Origin: Planctomycetaceae bacterium
GTDB taxonomy: Bacteria > Planctomycetota > Phycisphaerae > UBA1845 > UTPLA1
Assembly: GCA_011525745.1 (NCBI GenBank)
Contig: WYBU01000069.1
Coordinates: 1-64,000, forward strand
Length of the DNA: 64,000 nucleotides
Direction of reading: 5' to 3'
Below the pieces are notes generated by a model. That model was given only the letters and a program-made list of their open reading frames with translations, was not told the DNA's origin and made no database searches. Shown here piece after piece: positions 29,635-39,400 of this stretch; the stretch's first letter is position 1; each line of letters starts with the position of its first letter. Made by a program: the position numbers and the translations under genes.

Positions 29635-29716
29635 CGGATCGCGGGACAGGTTTTCGCCGGGCGGCTGCACGCGGGAAATGGTATCGGTTCGCGTCGAACG
29701 ACGCACGCCCAACGAG

Positions 29717-29862
29717 ACGCGCACGTGAGTAAGCGTTTTCACGTGCAAAGCGAATGAGGCGTCGATTGTGCAACGTGCGTGGCGCGCTTCGCGCGAGGGG
29801 CCGGCTCGCGCGGGTCGAGCGTGCGTCGCGTTCGGGGCGTCAACGCTTACTGACGTGCGCGT
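29717..29862. repeat. 21-bp inverted repeat between DUF3754 and kinase genes
   Basis: 29842-29862 reads AACGCTTACTGACGTGCGCGT; 29717-29737 is its inverse with one mismatch (20 of 21). The 104-base loop is itself GC-rich and repetitive. Both flanking genes are on the minus strand, so the hairpin would sit in the mRNA between them and could act as a terminator-like or RNA-stabilising structure. Confidence 0.6.
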
Positions 29863-29880
29863 GGCGCTGCGCGTTTCGTT

Positions 29881-31899
29881 TCACGTGCGGCCGTAGTGTT
29901 CGAGTTTCCAGCGGCGGCGGCGGGCTTTGTCGCGGAGCTTGCGGTCGGTGCGCTGCTCCAGATCGCGCCACACGAGCTTCCAGTCGCGGTCGCTGCGGCC
30001 GGGGGCCAGCATCATGCGCTTCAGGAAGCGCAGCCGATCGGTGCGCGTGATCGACGACACGTGCGACAGGCTGGCGTTGAGCCGCACGACGGCCCGCCAG
30101 ATCGAGGTATCGCCCCAGAATCGCGGTGTGCGCGACACGCCGTCGAGATCGACCAGTACCAGGCGCGGCAGGGCGGCGGCGTCGGCGGCATTGGGCGACG
30201 GGCTGCCGGCCGCGGCGCCTGTCGTCGCGGATTGCGCGTCGCCGACGGCCTGCGGACCGTCCGCCGCGACGAGCACGTTGCTGGCCTTGAAGTCGCGATG
30301 GACAAAGCCGCGCGCGTAAAGATCGCGCAACAGCCGCACGAGCGCTTCGATCAGCCGCGTTTTTTCGCGCCGCCGCGCCTCGGACGGCAGCGCGGCCACC
30401 GTCACGCTCAAGTAGGCCTCCAGATCGCCGCGCGAGGCGACCCACTCGGTGAACAGCAGGCTGTCGGCGCGGATCAGTCCGGCGACGCGGCGTTCGACAA
30501 CCGCCAGCGGATGGGCCGTCGGCAGATCGCGATGAATGAGCTGATTGGCCATGCGCCAGGTGCGCACGTTGCGCGAGCGGCCGAGCCACTGGGCCAGGCG
30601 CTTCAGCGGCGTGCGCGGCAGCGGACGCTTGATGAGCACCGGCAGCGCGGCATCGTCGGCCGTCAGCTCGGCGCGACAGACGAAGGCGGTGTGCGAGTCC
30701 TTCAGCACGGTGCAGCGATCGTCGCGCAGCCAGTCGAGCGGACGGGCCAGCGCGGCGCACCACGCGGAACGATCGAACTCGCGCTCGGCCATGGCCGAGC
30801 CGGACCGAACGTGCTTGCAGCGCCGTACGGCGGCCGCGCTCCAGCCGGGAGCGGGGCGGATGCGGCAGAAGTAGCTGTTGTCGCGCCGCGCGCGGCGGTC
30901 GCGTTTGGCCCACAGGCGCTCGGCGTGCGTGGCGGCGCGGCGGTCCAGCTCGGCCAGCAGCGTCCGCAGATCGACGCGCCACTGCATCGCGTGCGGGCCG
31001 GCGCCGGCGAAGGCGTCGCGGTCGGCCAGGTAGTGCTTGAGAAACGCCAGCCGCTGGGTGCGCGTCGCGTGACGGCGGAACCACTGATTGAGCTGCGCCA
31101 GGTTGGCCAGCACGGTGGCGACCGGCACGCGGCGGCCGACATGCACGTTGTGCAAATCGACGAACAGCGCCTGCACGTTGCCGTCGGCGTTGCGGCGCAC
31201 CAGCACGTTGCCGGCGTGCAGGTCGCGATGATGAAAGCCGGACTGATGGGCGCGGGCCACCAGACGCGCGACGACGCGGATCAGGCGGCGCGATTCGAGC
31301 GGCCGATGTCGCACGGTCAGCCAGTAATCGGCCAGCGGCACGGCGTCGGGCACCGTCTGCGTGACGAGCCACGACGGCGCGGCGCGTCGCCGCGCGTCGA
31401 TCCAGCCGCAGGCGGCCGAGCGGACGGCGGGGATTTCGCGTGTTTCGGCGTAGCGGCCGATTTCCCACTCGTGCGCGGCGGTCGGGCCGCGCAGCCAGAG
31501 CTTCAGTCGTGTGGTCCAGCCGTTGGGCAGGTAGCACTTGAGGAACAGATCGCGTCCGCCGCGCGTCAGTCGCCAGACGCTGCGCTGGGCGTTGCGCTTG
31601 ACGCAGACGAAACCGGGGGCGGGCCGGGGATTCAGCCAGTCGATCGGCTGGGCTTCGAGGAACGCGCGCAGTTCCGGATCGCAGCGCCAGGCCAGGCGGG
31701 CGGCGTCGCGATCGTCGGCGGGTTCGGCCGGCTCGGCCGATTCGCGCAGCGCGGCGTTGACGGGAACGACGGAGGGCATTGTGGTCATGTCTAGGGCCAA
31801 TTCCGTGGCGGGCTGCAAGTCCATGCCGGAGGCGCCGCCGGGCGGGGATTCGACGCGGCGGACCGACGTGCGAGGATTGGCCTGTGCAGGTCGATTCAT
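29881..31899 (-). CDS. Tandem lipopolysaccharide kinase-like (WaaP/Kdo kinase family) protein
   Basis: 672 residues from the ATG at 31899. Two protein-kinase-like domains follow each other. Domain 1 (about 85-370) has AQRSVWRLTRGGRDLFLKCY, HHRDLHAGNVLV (Asp near 225) and FVDLHNVHVG. Domain 2 (about 380-660) has DAALPVLIKRP, VHRDFKASNVLV (Asp near 535) and LVLVDLDGV. HRD-x4-N and D-L-D/H match the catalytic and metal-binding sites of WaaP/KdkA lipopolysaccharide kinases, which phosphorylate inner-core sugars with ATP. A fused pair with both sites intact is unusual. An Ala-rich insert lies between the catalytic and DLD motifs of domain 2. The LptD-like gene in the window supports an LPS context. 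Confidence 0.75.
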   Translation of the reverse strand: MNRPAQANPRTSVRRVESPPGGASGMDLQPATELALDMTTMPSVVPVNAALRESAEPAEPADDRDAARLAWRCDPELRAFLEAQPIDWLNPRPAPGFVCVKRNAQRSVWRLTRGGRDLFLKCYLPNGWTTRLKLWLRGPTAAHEWEIGRYAETREIPAVRSAACGWIDARRRAAPSWLVTQTVPDAVPLADYWLTVRHRPLESRRLIRVVARLVARAHQSGFHHRDLHAGNVLVRRNADGNVQALFVDLHNVHVGRRVPVATVLANLAQLNQWFRRHATRTQRLAFLKHYLADRDAFAGAGPHAMQWRVDLRTLLAELDRRAATHAERLWAKRDRRARRDNSYFCRIRPAPGWSAAAVRRCKHVRSGSAMAEREFDRSAWCAALARPLDWLRDDRCTVLKDSHTAFVCRAELTADDAALPVLIKRPLPRTPLKRLAQWLGRSRNVRTWRMANQLIHRDLPTAHPLAVVERRVAGLIRADSLLFTEWVASRGDLEAYLSVTVAALPSEARRREKTRLIEALVRLLRDLYARGFVHRDFKASNVLVAADGPQAVGDAQSATTGAAAGSPSPNAADAAALPRLVLVDLDGVSRTPRFWGDTSIWRAVVRLNASLSHVSSITRTDRLRFLKRMMLAPGRSDRDWKLVWRDLEQRTDRKLRDKARRRRWKLEHYGRT

Positions 31900-32076
31900 A
31901 TTATGCCGCCATCGACCCGGAGGCAAGTCCGGGCCGTGGATCAGACGGGACGATCACGCGCCGCGCCCGCCCGTGTTGCCGTGCCGCGGCGCGGCGTCGC
32001 GCCGCGGTCGCTGCAACCGCGAACAGGTGATCGGGCGTATCTTAGCGTGAAAATCGGGATGAAAAAGGGCGCGCGG

Positions 32077-33018
32077 TCACCAGCGCCAGCCGATGGTGTG
32101 GCCGAGCCAGAGGTTCAGGACGAGCAGCATGACGATGGCTTGTGAGGCAAGCAGAACACCTGCCGCGTATTCGAGCTTCAGATAGCGATTGAGCGCACAC
32201 TTGAGGCGATGGGCGAAAACAATGAACGTCGTCAGGCACGCCAATGTGAACCACACTTCCACTTCCACAAGAGGAAGCTCGAAGTACAGGTAGAACCAGG
32301 CGAGCACTGGAACCGTCGCCATTGGCAGCGCGACGGCAAGCCACGTCACGTCGGCCGAGTAGAACACGCAGCGCGCGACGTGATGCGCCCTGATTCGCTT
32401 GCGTTTCATCGTGGCCTGGAAAATCAGCAGACTCGCAATCGTGACCGAGGGCCAGCCGACGGCAAGTGCGGCACACCAGTACTGTAGTTGCAGGAACTCA
32501 ACAGAGAGGACGAATCTCATCGCCCCGTGAAGGACGATCTCAGAAAAGTCTACGATTGGGATACCGCTCCACTCCGGCCAGCCGCTGAGAGTACGTGACG
32601 CTGTCAACAGGCCGAGCAGCGCCGCCGCGCAAACCGCGAATGAAATCATGAACAGGACGACGCCGACGAGCCAGAACGCCAGCATTCGCCCGGGTCGCGA
32701 CGGCTGCGCTGGATGAAGCGTGGGCCAGAATCGCGAAGGTCGTTGGATGGCCCGGGCGGTCGCGAGGTACGAGCGAAAGTTGGATTCGGGATGGTGCTCA
32801 AACAGCCAGGGGTGGATGCGGCGATGGGCTTCGAGCAGCTCGGGCCAGGAAAAGCGATAACCGCACTCGGGGCAGCGCGGCTCGATCAGGCCGCGCAGGT
32901 TGTAGTCGCACAACGGGCAGAAGATGTCGTCTTTCTGCGCCGACCAGTCCGGCGGCGTTTCCGCCGATGCGGCGGCTGCGTCGGGCGCGGCGGGTTGGCG
33001 CGTCAGTTCGTGCAGCAT
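32077..33018 (-). CDS. Membrane protein with N-terminal zinc ribbon
   Basis: 313 residues from the ATG at 33018, with GAGG five bases upstream; the open frame further upstream is repeat sequence. Residues about 32-56 are a zinc ribbon, CPLCDYNLRGLIEPRCPECG, a type very common at the N terminus of planctomycete membrane proteins. Hydrophobic segments follow: MLAFWLVGVVLFMISFAVCA, WCAALAVGWPSVTIASLLI, WLAVALPMATVPVLAWFYLY, EVWFTLACLTTFIVF and VLLASQAIVMLLVLNLWLG. Function unknown. Confidence 0.7.
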   Translation of the reverse strand: MLHELTRQPAAPDAAAASAETPPDWSAQKDDIFCPLCDYNLRGLIEPRCPECGYRFSWPELLEAHRRIHPWLFEHHPESNFRSYLATARAIQRPSRFWPTLHPAQPSRPGRMLAFWLVGVVLFMISFAVCAAALLGLLTASRTLSGWPEWSGIPIVDFSEIVLHGAMRFVLSVEFLQLQYWCAALAVGWPSVTIASLLIFQATMKRKRIRAHHVARCVFYSADVTWLAVALPMATVPVLAWFYLYFELPLVEVEVWFTLACLTTFIVFAHRLKCALNRYLKLEYAAGVLLASQAIVMLLVLNLWLGHTIGWRW

Positions 33019-33370
33019 GGCGACCTCGCTCGGCAGAACGTTGTGGGCATGGCATGTTAACGGATAGGGCAGGGCGCATCTGATCCGAGCCGCAAGCGCC
33101 AGCGCTGCGGTCATTCGCGTGGCACGGGCTTGCAGCCCGTGCGAATCCGAGCCGCGCAGCGTCAGCAAGCGGGATCCGACCGCTACGTACGGAATGAACC
33201 GTCGTCCCACGTTTGCCCGCCCGAAGCCTGACGGCGCGCCGGGCGTCGACATCGCGTACAAAACACGGCGATCGGCTCCCAAGCGCCCGCATCCCGCTCG
33301 CTTACGCTTCGCGGCTCTGAAGTAACCCGGCGCTTGCGCTTAGGGCTCGGATCATCTTGTTAGGGTCCGC
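33019..33370. repeat. Repeat-filled intergenic region
   Basis: 33122-33142 is the palindrome GCACGGGCTTGCAGCCCGTGC. An inverted family A core lies at 33150-33180 and a direct one at 33291-33322, followed by a related GGCGCTTGCGCTTAGGGCTC unit (from 33330). Together they almost fill the gap. No gene supported. Confidence 0.65.
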
Positions 33371-35422
33371 TTACGCGCGCGTCAACCTGATGTGGCCCTC
33401 CGGCTTTGCGTCGGCGCGCCAGCCGGGGCGGACAATTGTTGTCGAAAAATCGTCCAGCAACAGCGCCGGGCCATCGACGCGCGCGCCGGGCGGCAGCCGG
33501 TCGCGACGCACCAGCGGCGTCGGGCGCGGTTCGTCGAACCACACGTCATCGGTGCCCAGCAGCGCCTCGGGTGGCGCGGGCCGCGATTCGATCGCCGCCG
33601 GCGCCGGGCGCGGCTGATGAGCGTGCGCTGCGCCCGTTGCGATCCGGGCGCGGACGCGCACCGTCACCGCCTCGACCGGCCGATCCGCAGCGGCGAAGCC
33701 GTAGCGCTGCTCGTGCAGCGCATGAAAGGGCGCGGTCAGGCGCGCCGCGTCGGTCATCGACTCGATCGGCAATGTCAGCGCGTAGGCCTGGCCCGCGTAG
33801 CGCAGGTCGATCAGCCGGTCGCACTCGACGTCGTCGAGGTCATACCCCTCGCGCGTCACCGCGTCGGCCGCCGTGTCCATCAGCCGCGCCGTCTCGTACC
33901 GCACGGCGTTCAGATCGATGCCGCCGGCCGCGCGCGGCAGCGAGCGCGAGAAGTCCATCACGATGTCCGACAGCATCAGCCCCATCGCCGACAACAGCCC
34001 CGCTTGCGCCGCGACGATCACGCCCGGCAGCTCCAGCGACTCGGCCAAATCGCAGGCGTGCAGCCCGCCCGCGCCGCCGTAGCTGACCAGCCAGAAGTCG
34101 GCCGGATCGTGTCCTTGCTGTGCGCTGACGACGGACAGCGCATGCTCCATGTTCGCGCCGCACACCGCGATCACCGCCCGCGCCGCGGCGGTCGCGTCGC
34201 ATCCGATCCGCGCCCCCAGCGCGGCCATCGCCGCGTGCGAGCGCGCCGCGTCCAGACGCATCGCGCCGCCGAGGAAGTATTCCGGCCGCAGCCGTCCCAG
34301 CACGACGTGGGCATCGGTCACCGTCGGCAGATCGCCGCGGCCGTAACAGGCCGGGCCGGGGTCGGCGCCGGCCGATTCGGGTCCGACGCGCAGCGCGCCG
34401 CCCTCGTCGATCGCGGCGATCGAGCCGCCGCCGGCGCCGACGGTATGAATGGCCAGCATCGGCACGGCGATGGGCGTGCCGCCGATCGTCGTGTCGGTTC
34501 GTCGCGCGATCTGCCCGTCATGCAGCGCTACGTCGGTGCTGGTGCCGCCCATGTCGTAGGTCATGAAGCGCGTCACGCCGAGCTGCCGCGCGACGTGCGC
34601 CGCGGCCACCACGCCGCCGGCCGGCCCGGACAGAATCGTCCGCACCGCCTGGCGACACGCGGTCGCGACGCCAATCTGTCCGCCGTTGGACTGCATGATG
34701 CGCACGCCGGCGATGCCGTGCCGCCGCGCCGCCGCTTCCAGGCGTTGCAGATAGCGGGTCATCTTTCCGGCCACGTAGGCGTTGATGACGGTCGTGGCGG
34801 CCCGTTCGTACTCGCGAAATTCGGGCAACAAGTCCGACGAGGCGCATGCCCGCAGGCCGGCGGCGCGCAGCGCGTCGGCCACGCGCTGTTCGTGGGCCGG
34901 ACTCAGATGGCTGAAAAGCAGGCAAACGGCGGCCGCCTCAATGCCGCGCGCGGCGATTTCGCTCACGACCGTTTGCAGCGAAGCCTCCTCCAGCGGCGTG
35001 ACGACTTCGCCGTCGGCGCCGATGCGCTCGACGACGCCGAAGCAATCCTGTCTCTGCACGATCGGCGGCGGACGGCGAACGTCGAACGTGTACAGCTCCG
35101 GCCTGTCCTGCCGGCCGATGACCAGCAGGTCCTCGAAGCCGGCGGTCGTGATGAACGCGACTCGATCGCCCTTGCGTTCAAGCAGAGCGTTCGTTGCCAC
35201 GGTCGAGCCATGTACCAGTTCGATGATGGGGCCAACCGGCGACCGGCCGGACGAGTCGCGCTCGGTGAGGCCCAGTTGCGCCAGCCCCGCACACACGCCG
35301 CGGACCCAGTCGTCCGGCGTGCTGGGGGTCTTGGAGGTGCGCAGGATTCGGCCGTCCCACATCACCAGATCGGTGAAGGTGCCGCCGATGTCGATGCCGA
35401 GAAAGACGCGTGCCGGGTTCAC
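33371..35422 (-). CDS. N-methylhydantoinase A / 5-oxoprolinase-like protein (HyuA)
   Basis: 683 residues from a GTG at 35422. ASKHA-type nucleotide site at the N terminus (FLGIDIGGTFTDLVMWDGRI) and the HyuA signature stretch MTYDMGGTSTDVALHDGQIA, then GAGGGSIAAIDEGGALRVGP and ESAGADPGPACYGRGD. Members hydrolyse hydantoins, 5-oxoproline or acetone-type substrates with ATP, usually together with HyuB. No HyuB gene is adjacent: upstream is a small acidic protein and downstream are repeats. Either HyuB is elsewhere or this enzyme works alone. Full length for the family. Confidence 0.85.
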   Translation of the reverse strand: MNPARVFLGIDIGGTFTDLVMWDGRILRTSKTPSTPDDWVRGVCAGLAQLGLTERDSSGRSPVGPIIELVHGSTVATNALLERKGDRVAFITTAGFEDLLVIGRQDRPELYTFDVRRPPPIVQRQDCFGVVERIGADGEVVTPLEEASLQTVVSEIAARGIEAAAVCLLFSHLSPAHEQRVADALRAAGLRACASSDLLPEFREYERAATTVINAYVAGKMTRYLQRLEAAARRHGIAGVRIMQSNGGQIGVATACRQAVRTILSGPAGGVVAAAHVARQLGVTRFMTYDMGGTSTDVALHDGQIARRTDTTIGGTPIAVPMLAIHTVGAGGGSIAAIDEGGALRVGPESAGADPGPACYGRGDLPTVTDAHVVLGRLRPEYFLGGAMRLDAARSHAAMAALGARIGCDATAAARAVIAVCGANMEHALSVVSAQQGHDPADFWLVSYGGAGGLHACDLAESLELPGVIVAAQAGLLSAMGLMLSDIVMDFSRSLPRAAGGIDLNAVRYETARLMDTAADAVTREGYDLDDVECDRLIDLRYAGQAYALTLPIESMTDAARLTAPFHALHEQRYGFAAADRPVEAVTVRVRARIATGAAHAHQPRPAPAAIESRPAPPEALLGTDDVWFDEPRPTPLVRRDRLPPGARVDGPALLLDDFSTTIVRPGWRADAKPEGHIRLTRA

Positions 35423-35473
35423 GGTATTTGGGTACGGGTTGGTCGCCAGGCGACGACACAGGTCCCGTTGGAC

Positions 35474-35959
35474 CTATTCTTCTTCTTCACTGGCTTCGAC
35501 CTCGAATTCGGCGGCTGCGTCAAGCGAGCGCTCATCCACGACGTTTTCGAGGCTGCACTTCATTCTCACGCGCCACACGCCCGCGCCGCGCTCGGCGAAC
35601 TCCAGGCGCAGCGACTTGAACATCCACAGGCCGCCGCCCTCCTCGGAATCGTCTGGTATCGACCAGGCAGACCCTTCGAGGATTTCCTCGTTCCAGACGC
35701 TGAGCGTGTCGTCCGCGCCGGCGCGCGCCATGTCCACGTCGATCCGGCCGCCGGCCAGGTTCGCCAGTCGCGTGCCGGGCTTCATTCCCAGCCCGTCGAT
35801 GTGGAAGCAGACGCCCTCGTCGCCGCTCGCGGTCGCGGCCGAAAGCGTCAGGTAACAGAACTCACCCAGCATTCCCGTCCGCCGCACGATGGCCAATTGC
35901 GCCGCGTGGACGGAATGCGTCTGGCCGCCGACGGTGATGGTTCCGATTGACTCTTCCAT
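35474..35959 (-). CDS. Hypothetical acidic protein
   Basis: 161 residues; AGGAGG stands five bases before the start. N-terminal beta-rich part (MEESIGTITVGGQTHSVHAA, GEFCYLTLSAATASGDEGV), then VWRVRMKCSLENVVDE and a Glu-rich end. No signal peptide, no recognised domain. Shares strand with the hydantoinase A gene 50 bases downstream and could be cotranscribed. Confidence 0.6.
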   Translation of the reverse strand: MEESIGTITVGGQTHSVHAAQLAIVRRTGMLGEFCYLTLSAATASGDEGVCFHIDGLGMKPGTRLANLAGGRIDVDMARAGADDTLSVWNEEILEGSAWSIPDDSEEGGGLWMFKSLRLEFAERGAGVWRVRMKCSLENVVDERSLDAAAEFEVEASEEEE

Positions 35960-36409
35960 GCGGGCCTCCTCTCTGCGCCTGGCCCGGTTGTTCTACTACA
36001 ACTGAGACGTGTCGGCGAGGGCATGCGTCAACGGGGCGCGCATTCAGAATGGCCCCGCCACATGGCCGAACCCGCCGAGGCGCCTTTTCGCATGAATCAT
36101 CCGTGACTTTGCAGAATGACGCGGTGTTGCGTGTGTGTTCTTTGACGTTCATTTGCCGGCGACGGGAAGCACAAAGGAGCGTAGCGTCAGCACGCTTGGA
36201 AGAATGATGACCCCAACGGGGTCCCGGCGTGCGTCGCGCGGTCTTCCGCGACAACCCCGGGGCTGGAGGACGCAACGCCGTTGGCGTTGAGAGGCCGACC
36301 GCGCGGTTTTGTGTTGGGCGCCCTGGTCAAGCCCTCGTGCGAGAACGGCCCGACAGTCCCGAAAACAGTGCCTTGCGAAGGCTTGACCATTCCACCGGCA
36401 TGGGCATTC
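35960..36409. repeat. Intergenic region with family B palindrome
   Basis: 36324-36389 is a family B element, with arms TGGTCAAGCCCTCGTGCGAG and CTTGCGAAGGCTTGACCA. 36205-36290 holds another partly palindromic repeat (ACCCCAACGGGGT, then ACAACCCCGGGGCTGG). No gene supported. Confidence 0.6.
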
Positions 36410-39400
36410 CTATTGGTGCGAGGCGTCCAGAATGCGCCCGGTCGCAGCGTCCGCAAACGCCATGCGGGCTTCGCCCGCGGGGACGCGCCAGGGATGATCG
36501 CCAAGCCGCAGCGCCGCATCGACTGACGACTCGTTCACCGCCACGATCAGCCGAGCCTCGCGAAACCTGATCGTCCGAACCAGCACGCCCGCAGCGCCCG
36601 GCGCGCCGGCGTGTGACTCGTCCGGTTCCACGCCGCCCAGTTTCAGCCCCGCGTCATAGAACGAGCGCGCGGCGTCGAGCGTCTCGCCCCAGTCGATCGG
36701 CAGCGGATGATGCCAGACGCGGCCGCCGGCCGGCGCGTGCAGCGATGCCGCGGCAGGTCCGTCGTGCGCGGCAGCGTACCAGGATTCGACCACCGAGAGC
36801 GGAAATCGCAACGGCTCATGACTCGACGATTCACCGGCGGCGGCGGGCGTCGCCTCGCGCGGCGCCCACGGCTCGAATCGCGCCAGCGGACGCGGGGCGA
36901 GCTTCAGTCGTTCGGCCGGCAGCCCGGCGTCGTTGCACTCGAACCAGCCCGAGCAGATCAGCGTCGCACCGTTGCGAACCGCGGAGCATATGTCGCGCCA
37001 CGCCGCGTCGCCGATGCCGCGGCACGAGGGCAGAATGATGGCCCTCGGCGCGCCCAAGTCTTCGCTGGTGCGGTACTCGCTTACGAAGCGCACGGGCACG
37101 TTCAAGTCGCCGCAGACGACGTCCACGAGGCGGCGCGTCCCCGGTGCACCGAAATCGCGCGGCGAAAAGACGTCGGCCGACGGCACGATCACGACGGTCT
37201 GCGGCGGGACCGGGTGTTCGAATCGTTCGCGGTTGCGGGCGACGAACGCCGCGAACGTTCGCAGCACCGCGTGTTCGGGCTTGTAGCTGCCGTCGGCGCG
37301 GCGCAGGCCGATGGCGGCCTCGTTGTCCACCGGCATGTAAGGATTGGCGTCGTAACACCACTGCACGACGCCGAACGCGCCCGCGGCGAAGGCGTACCCG
37401 ATCTTCCGCGACAGCAGTTTCGCCCGCGCCTCCGGATCGCGTTGCACCGCGCCCGACAACAGCTCGCGCTGCATCACGCCCGTCTCGCTGATCAGCATCG
37501 GCGTGCCGCTGCCGCACGCCATCAGGCCGTCCCAAAGCAGTGCGTCGTTGTTCCACCAGGTATGCATCGAGGTGAACGAGGTGCGGCGATGATGAAACAG
37601 CGGCGACGGCCGTTGCGTCAGGCCGCCTTCGTCCTGGCCGACGGTGATCGGGGCGGTTGAACCCGCGGCGCGGATGGCTTCGCTCATTTGGTCAATCCAT
37701 GTCGCAAAAGCGTCCTGGGCAAACAGCACATAGTCGGCGGCGCGATAGGGCCGGGCCTTCTCGAAGACGTGGCGATCGGCGAAATCTTCCTTCGTCGGCA
37801 GGCCGAGCGGCTCGTCGGGCGTCAGTCGCCAGCGCGCACGCACGCCGCCGTCCCACTCCTGCGTCGGCGCGGACGCGGTGGTGCTGGTTCGCGGCGGGCG
37901 GTCCGGCGGGCCGAAGCGCTGCTCGAGCCATTTGAGGAACGCCTCTTCCTCGTGCTTGTCGCGGTTCGGCCGGCAGTGCCACAGGTGCTCGGCCGATGAG
38001 AACGACGGTTCGTTGATCAGGTCCCACATGATCTCCCGCGCATTCGCGAAGCGCGAGGCAACGGCCGACAAATAGGCGCGCTGTCCTTCGACGGCGCGCG
38101 GATCGAGGTAGGGGTTTTCGCCGCCGAACGGCTCGGGCAGGAAGGCGAAAAACGTGAACACAACGGCGACGCCGTGTTTCCGCGCGCTGAGGTAGTAGGC
38201 CTCCAGCGCCCGCAGCCAGGCTTCGTCGATCTGGTGCGGTTCGAGGGAGATCTTCTTGTAGGCCGTCCACGCGCCGGTGCGCACGAGGTCGACGCCCATC
38301 GCCGACAACTCGGCGAAGGTATCGTCCCACGTGGCGGCGTTCGGCTCGAACAGGAACTGCCGATGGACGCCCGCCGACATGACCGTCGTGCCGATGACCG
38401 GCGCGGGGCGGTCGTTGCGTCGCAGCGTGTAGTCGTCGAAGCTCAACGCGCCGCCGGAAGCGAACAATTCTGCGTCGAAAACCCAGTAGCCGGTCGTTGC
38501 CGGCGGAAACGGCGGGCACTGGGCCGTCACGCGATAGAGTCCCGGCGCGGTCGGCACATCCAGGGGCACGCGCGTTGAGCCGTGCTCGGCCACGCGCAGC
38601 TTCAGCGGCAACTGCGGATGCGTTGCGCCGTCCGGTGCAGTGACGCTCAGCGATATTTCATGCTCCCGCGGCGACTCGCCGCGCGGGCGGTACAGGCGCA
38701 CCAGCAGCGACGGACGCTCGCCCTCGTGAAAGCAGCCGAACGTCGGCGCGACACGAAAATCGACGACCGGCCGTCGCGCTTCGGCCAGCAGGGCGTTCAG
38801 TTCGTCCGCGCGCGGCGGCGTCGAGAGCAGCCAAAAGACCCATTTGCCGCCGGCCCAGCGGCCGCGCAAACGGTAGACGGCGACCGCGGCGGCGGCACAG
38901 GGGAACTCTCGCATGTCGGCGTGCAGCGAGGGGGCGGCTCCGTTCGCGGCACAAAGGACGTGCACCAGCCCGCGCACGGCGCCATCGCGCGGGCCGTCGG
39001 AGCCGTCCTCGTTGGCGAAGGTCTTCGCTTCGGTCAGACGCGGTTCGAGCACCCAGGCCCACGTCGGCGAGGGCAGGACGCGCTCGGATGTCGCACCGAA
39101 TCCGATTGCGGAGCGCAGGCGTCCGCCGGCGACGCTGATCCGTTCGCACTGGTTCAGCCGCAGCGCCTTGATCATCGACAGCGTCGGCGGCTGTACGACG
39201 CGCGCGCCGGGCGGACCGACGACCGGCCGCGTGAACGGCGCGCCGCCGAGATAGACCAGCGTACCACCGTTCTCGAGGAAGCGCTGAAGCGGCGCCCACA
39301 GTTCGGCGGGAAACGCGGAGCCGTGCCGCCAGACGAAGATACGTTGCGGCGTGAGTTCGCGGATCAGCTCGTCCACGGTTCTTGCTTCGGTCGCGCCGGC

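Noticed and set aside
29896-31794. 632-codon plus-strand frame opposite the tandem kinase
   Set aside because: Shadow; the minus strand has two full kinase motif sets.
33392-35950. 852-codon plus-strand frame opposite the hydantoinase A gene
   Set aside because: Shadow: Arg/Gln/His-rich with no domain, while the opposite strand has complete HyuA motifs.
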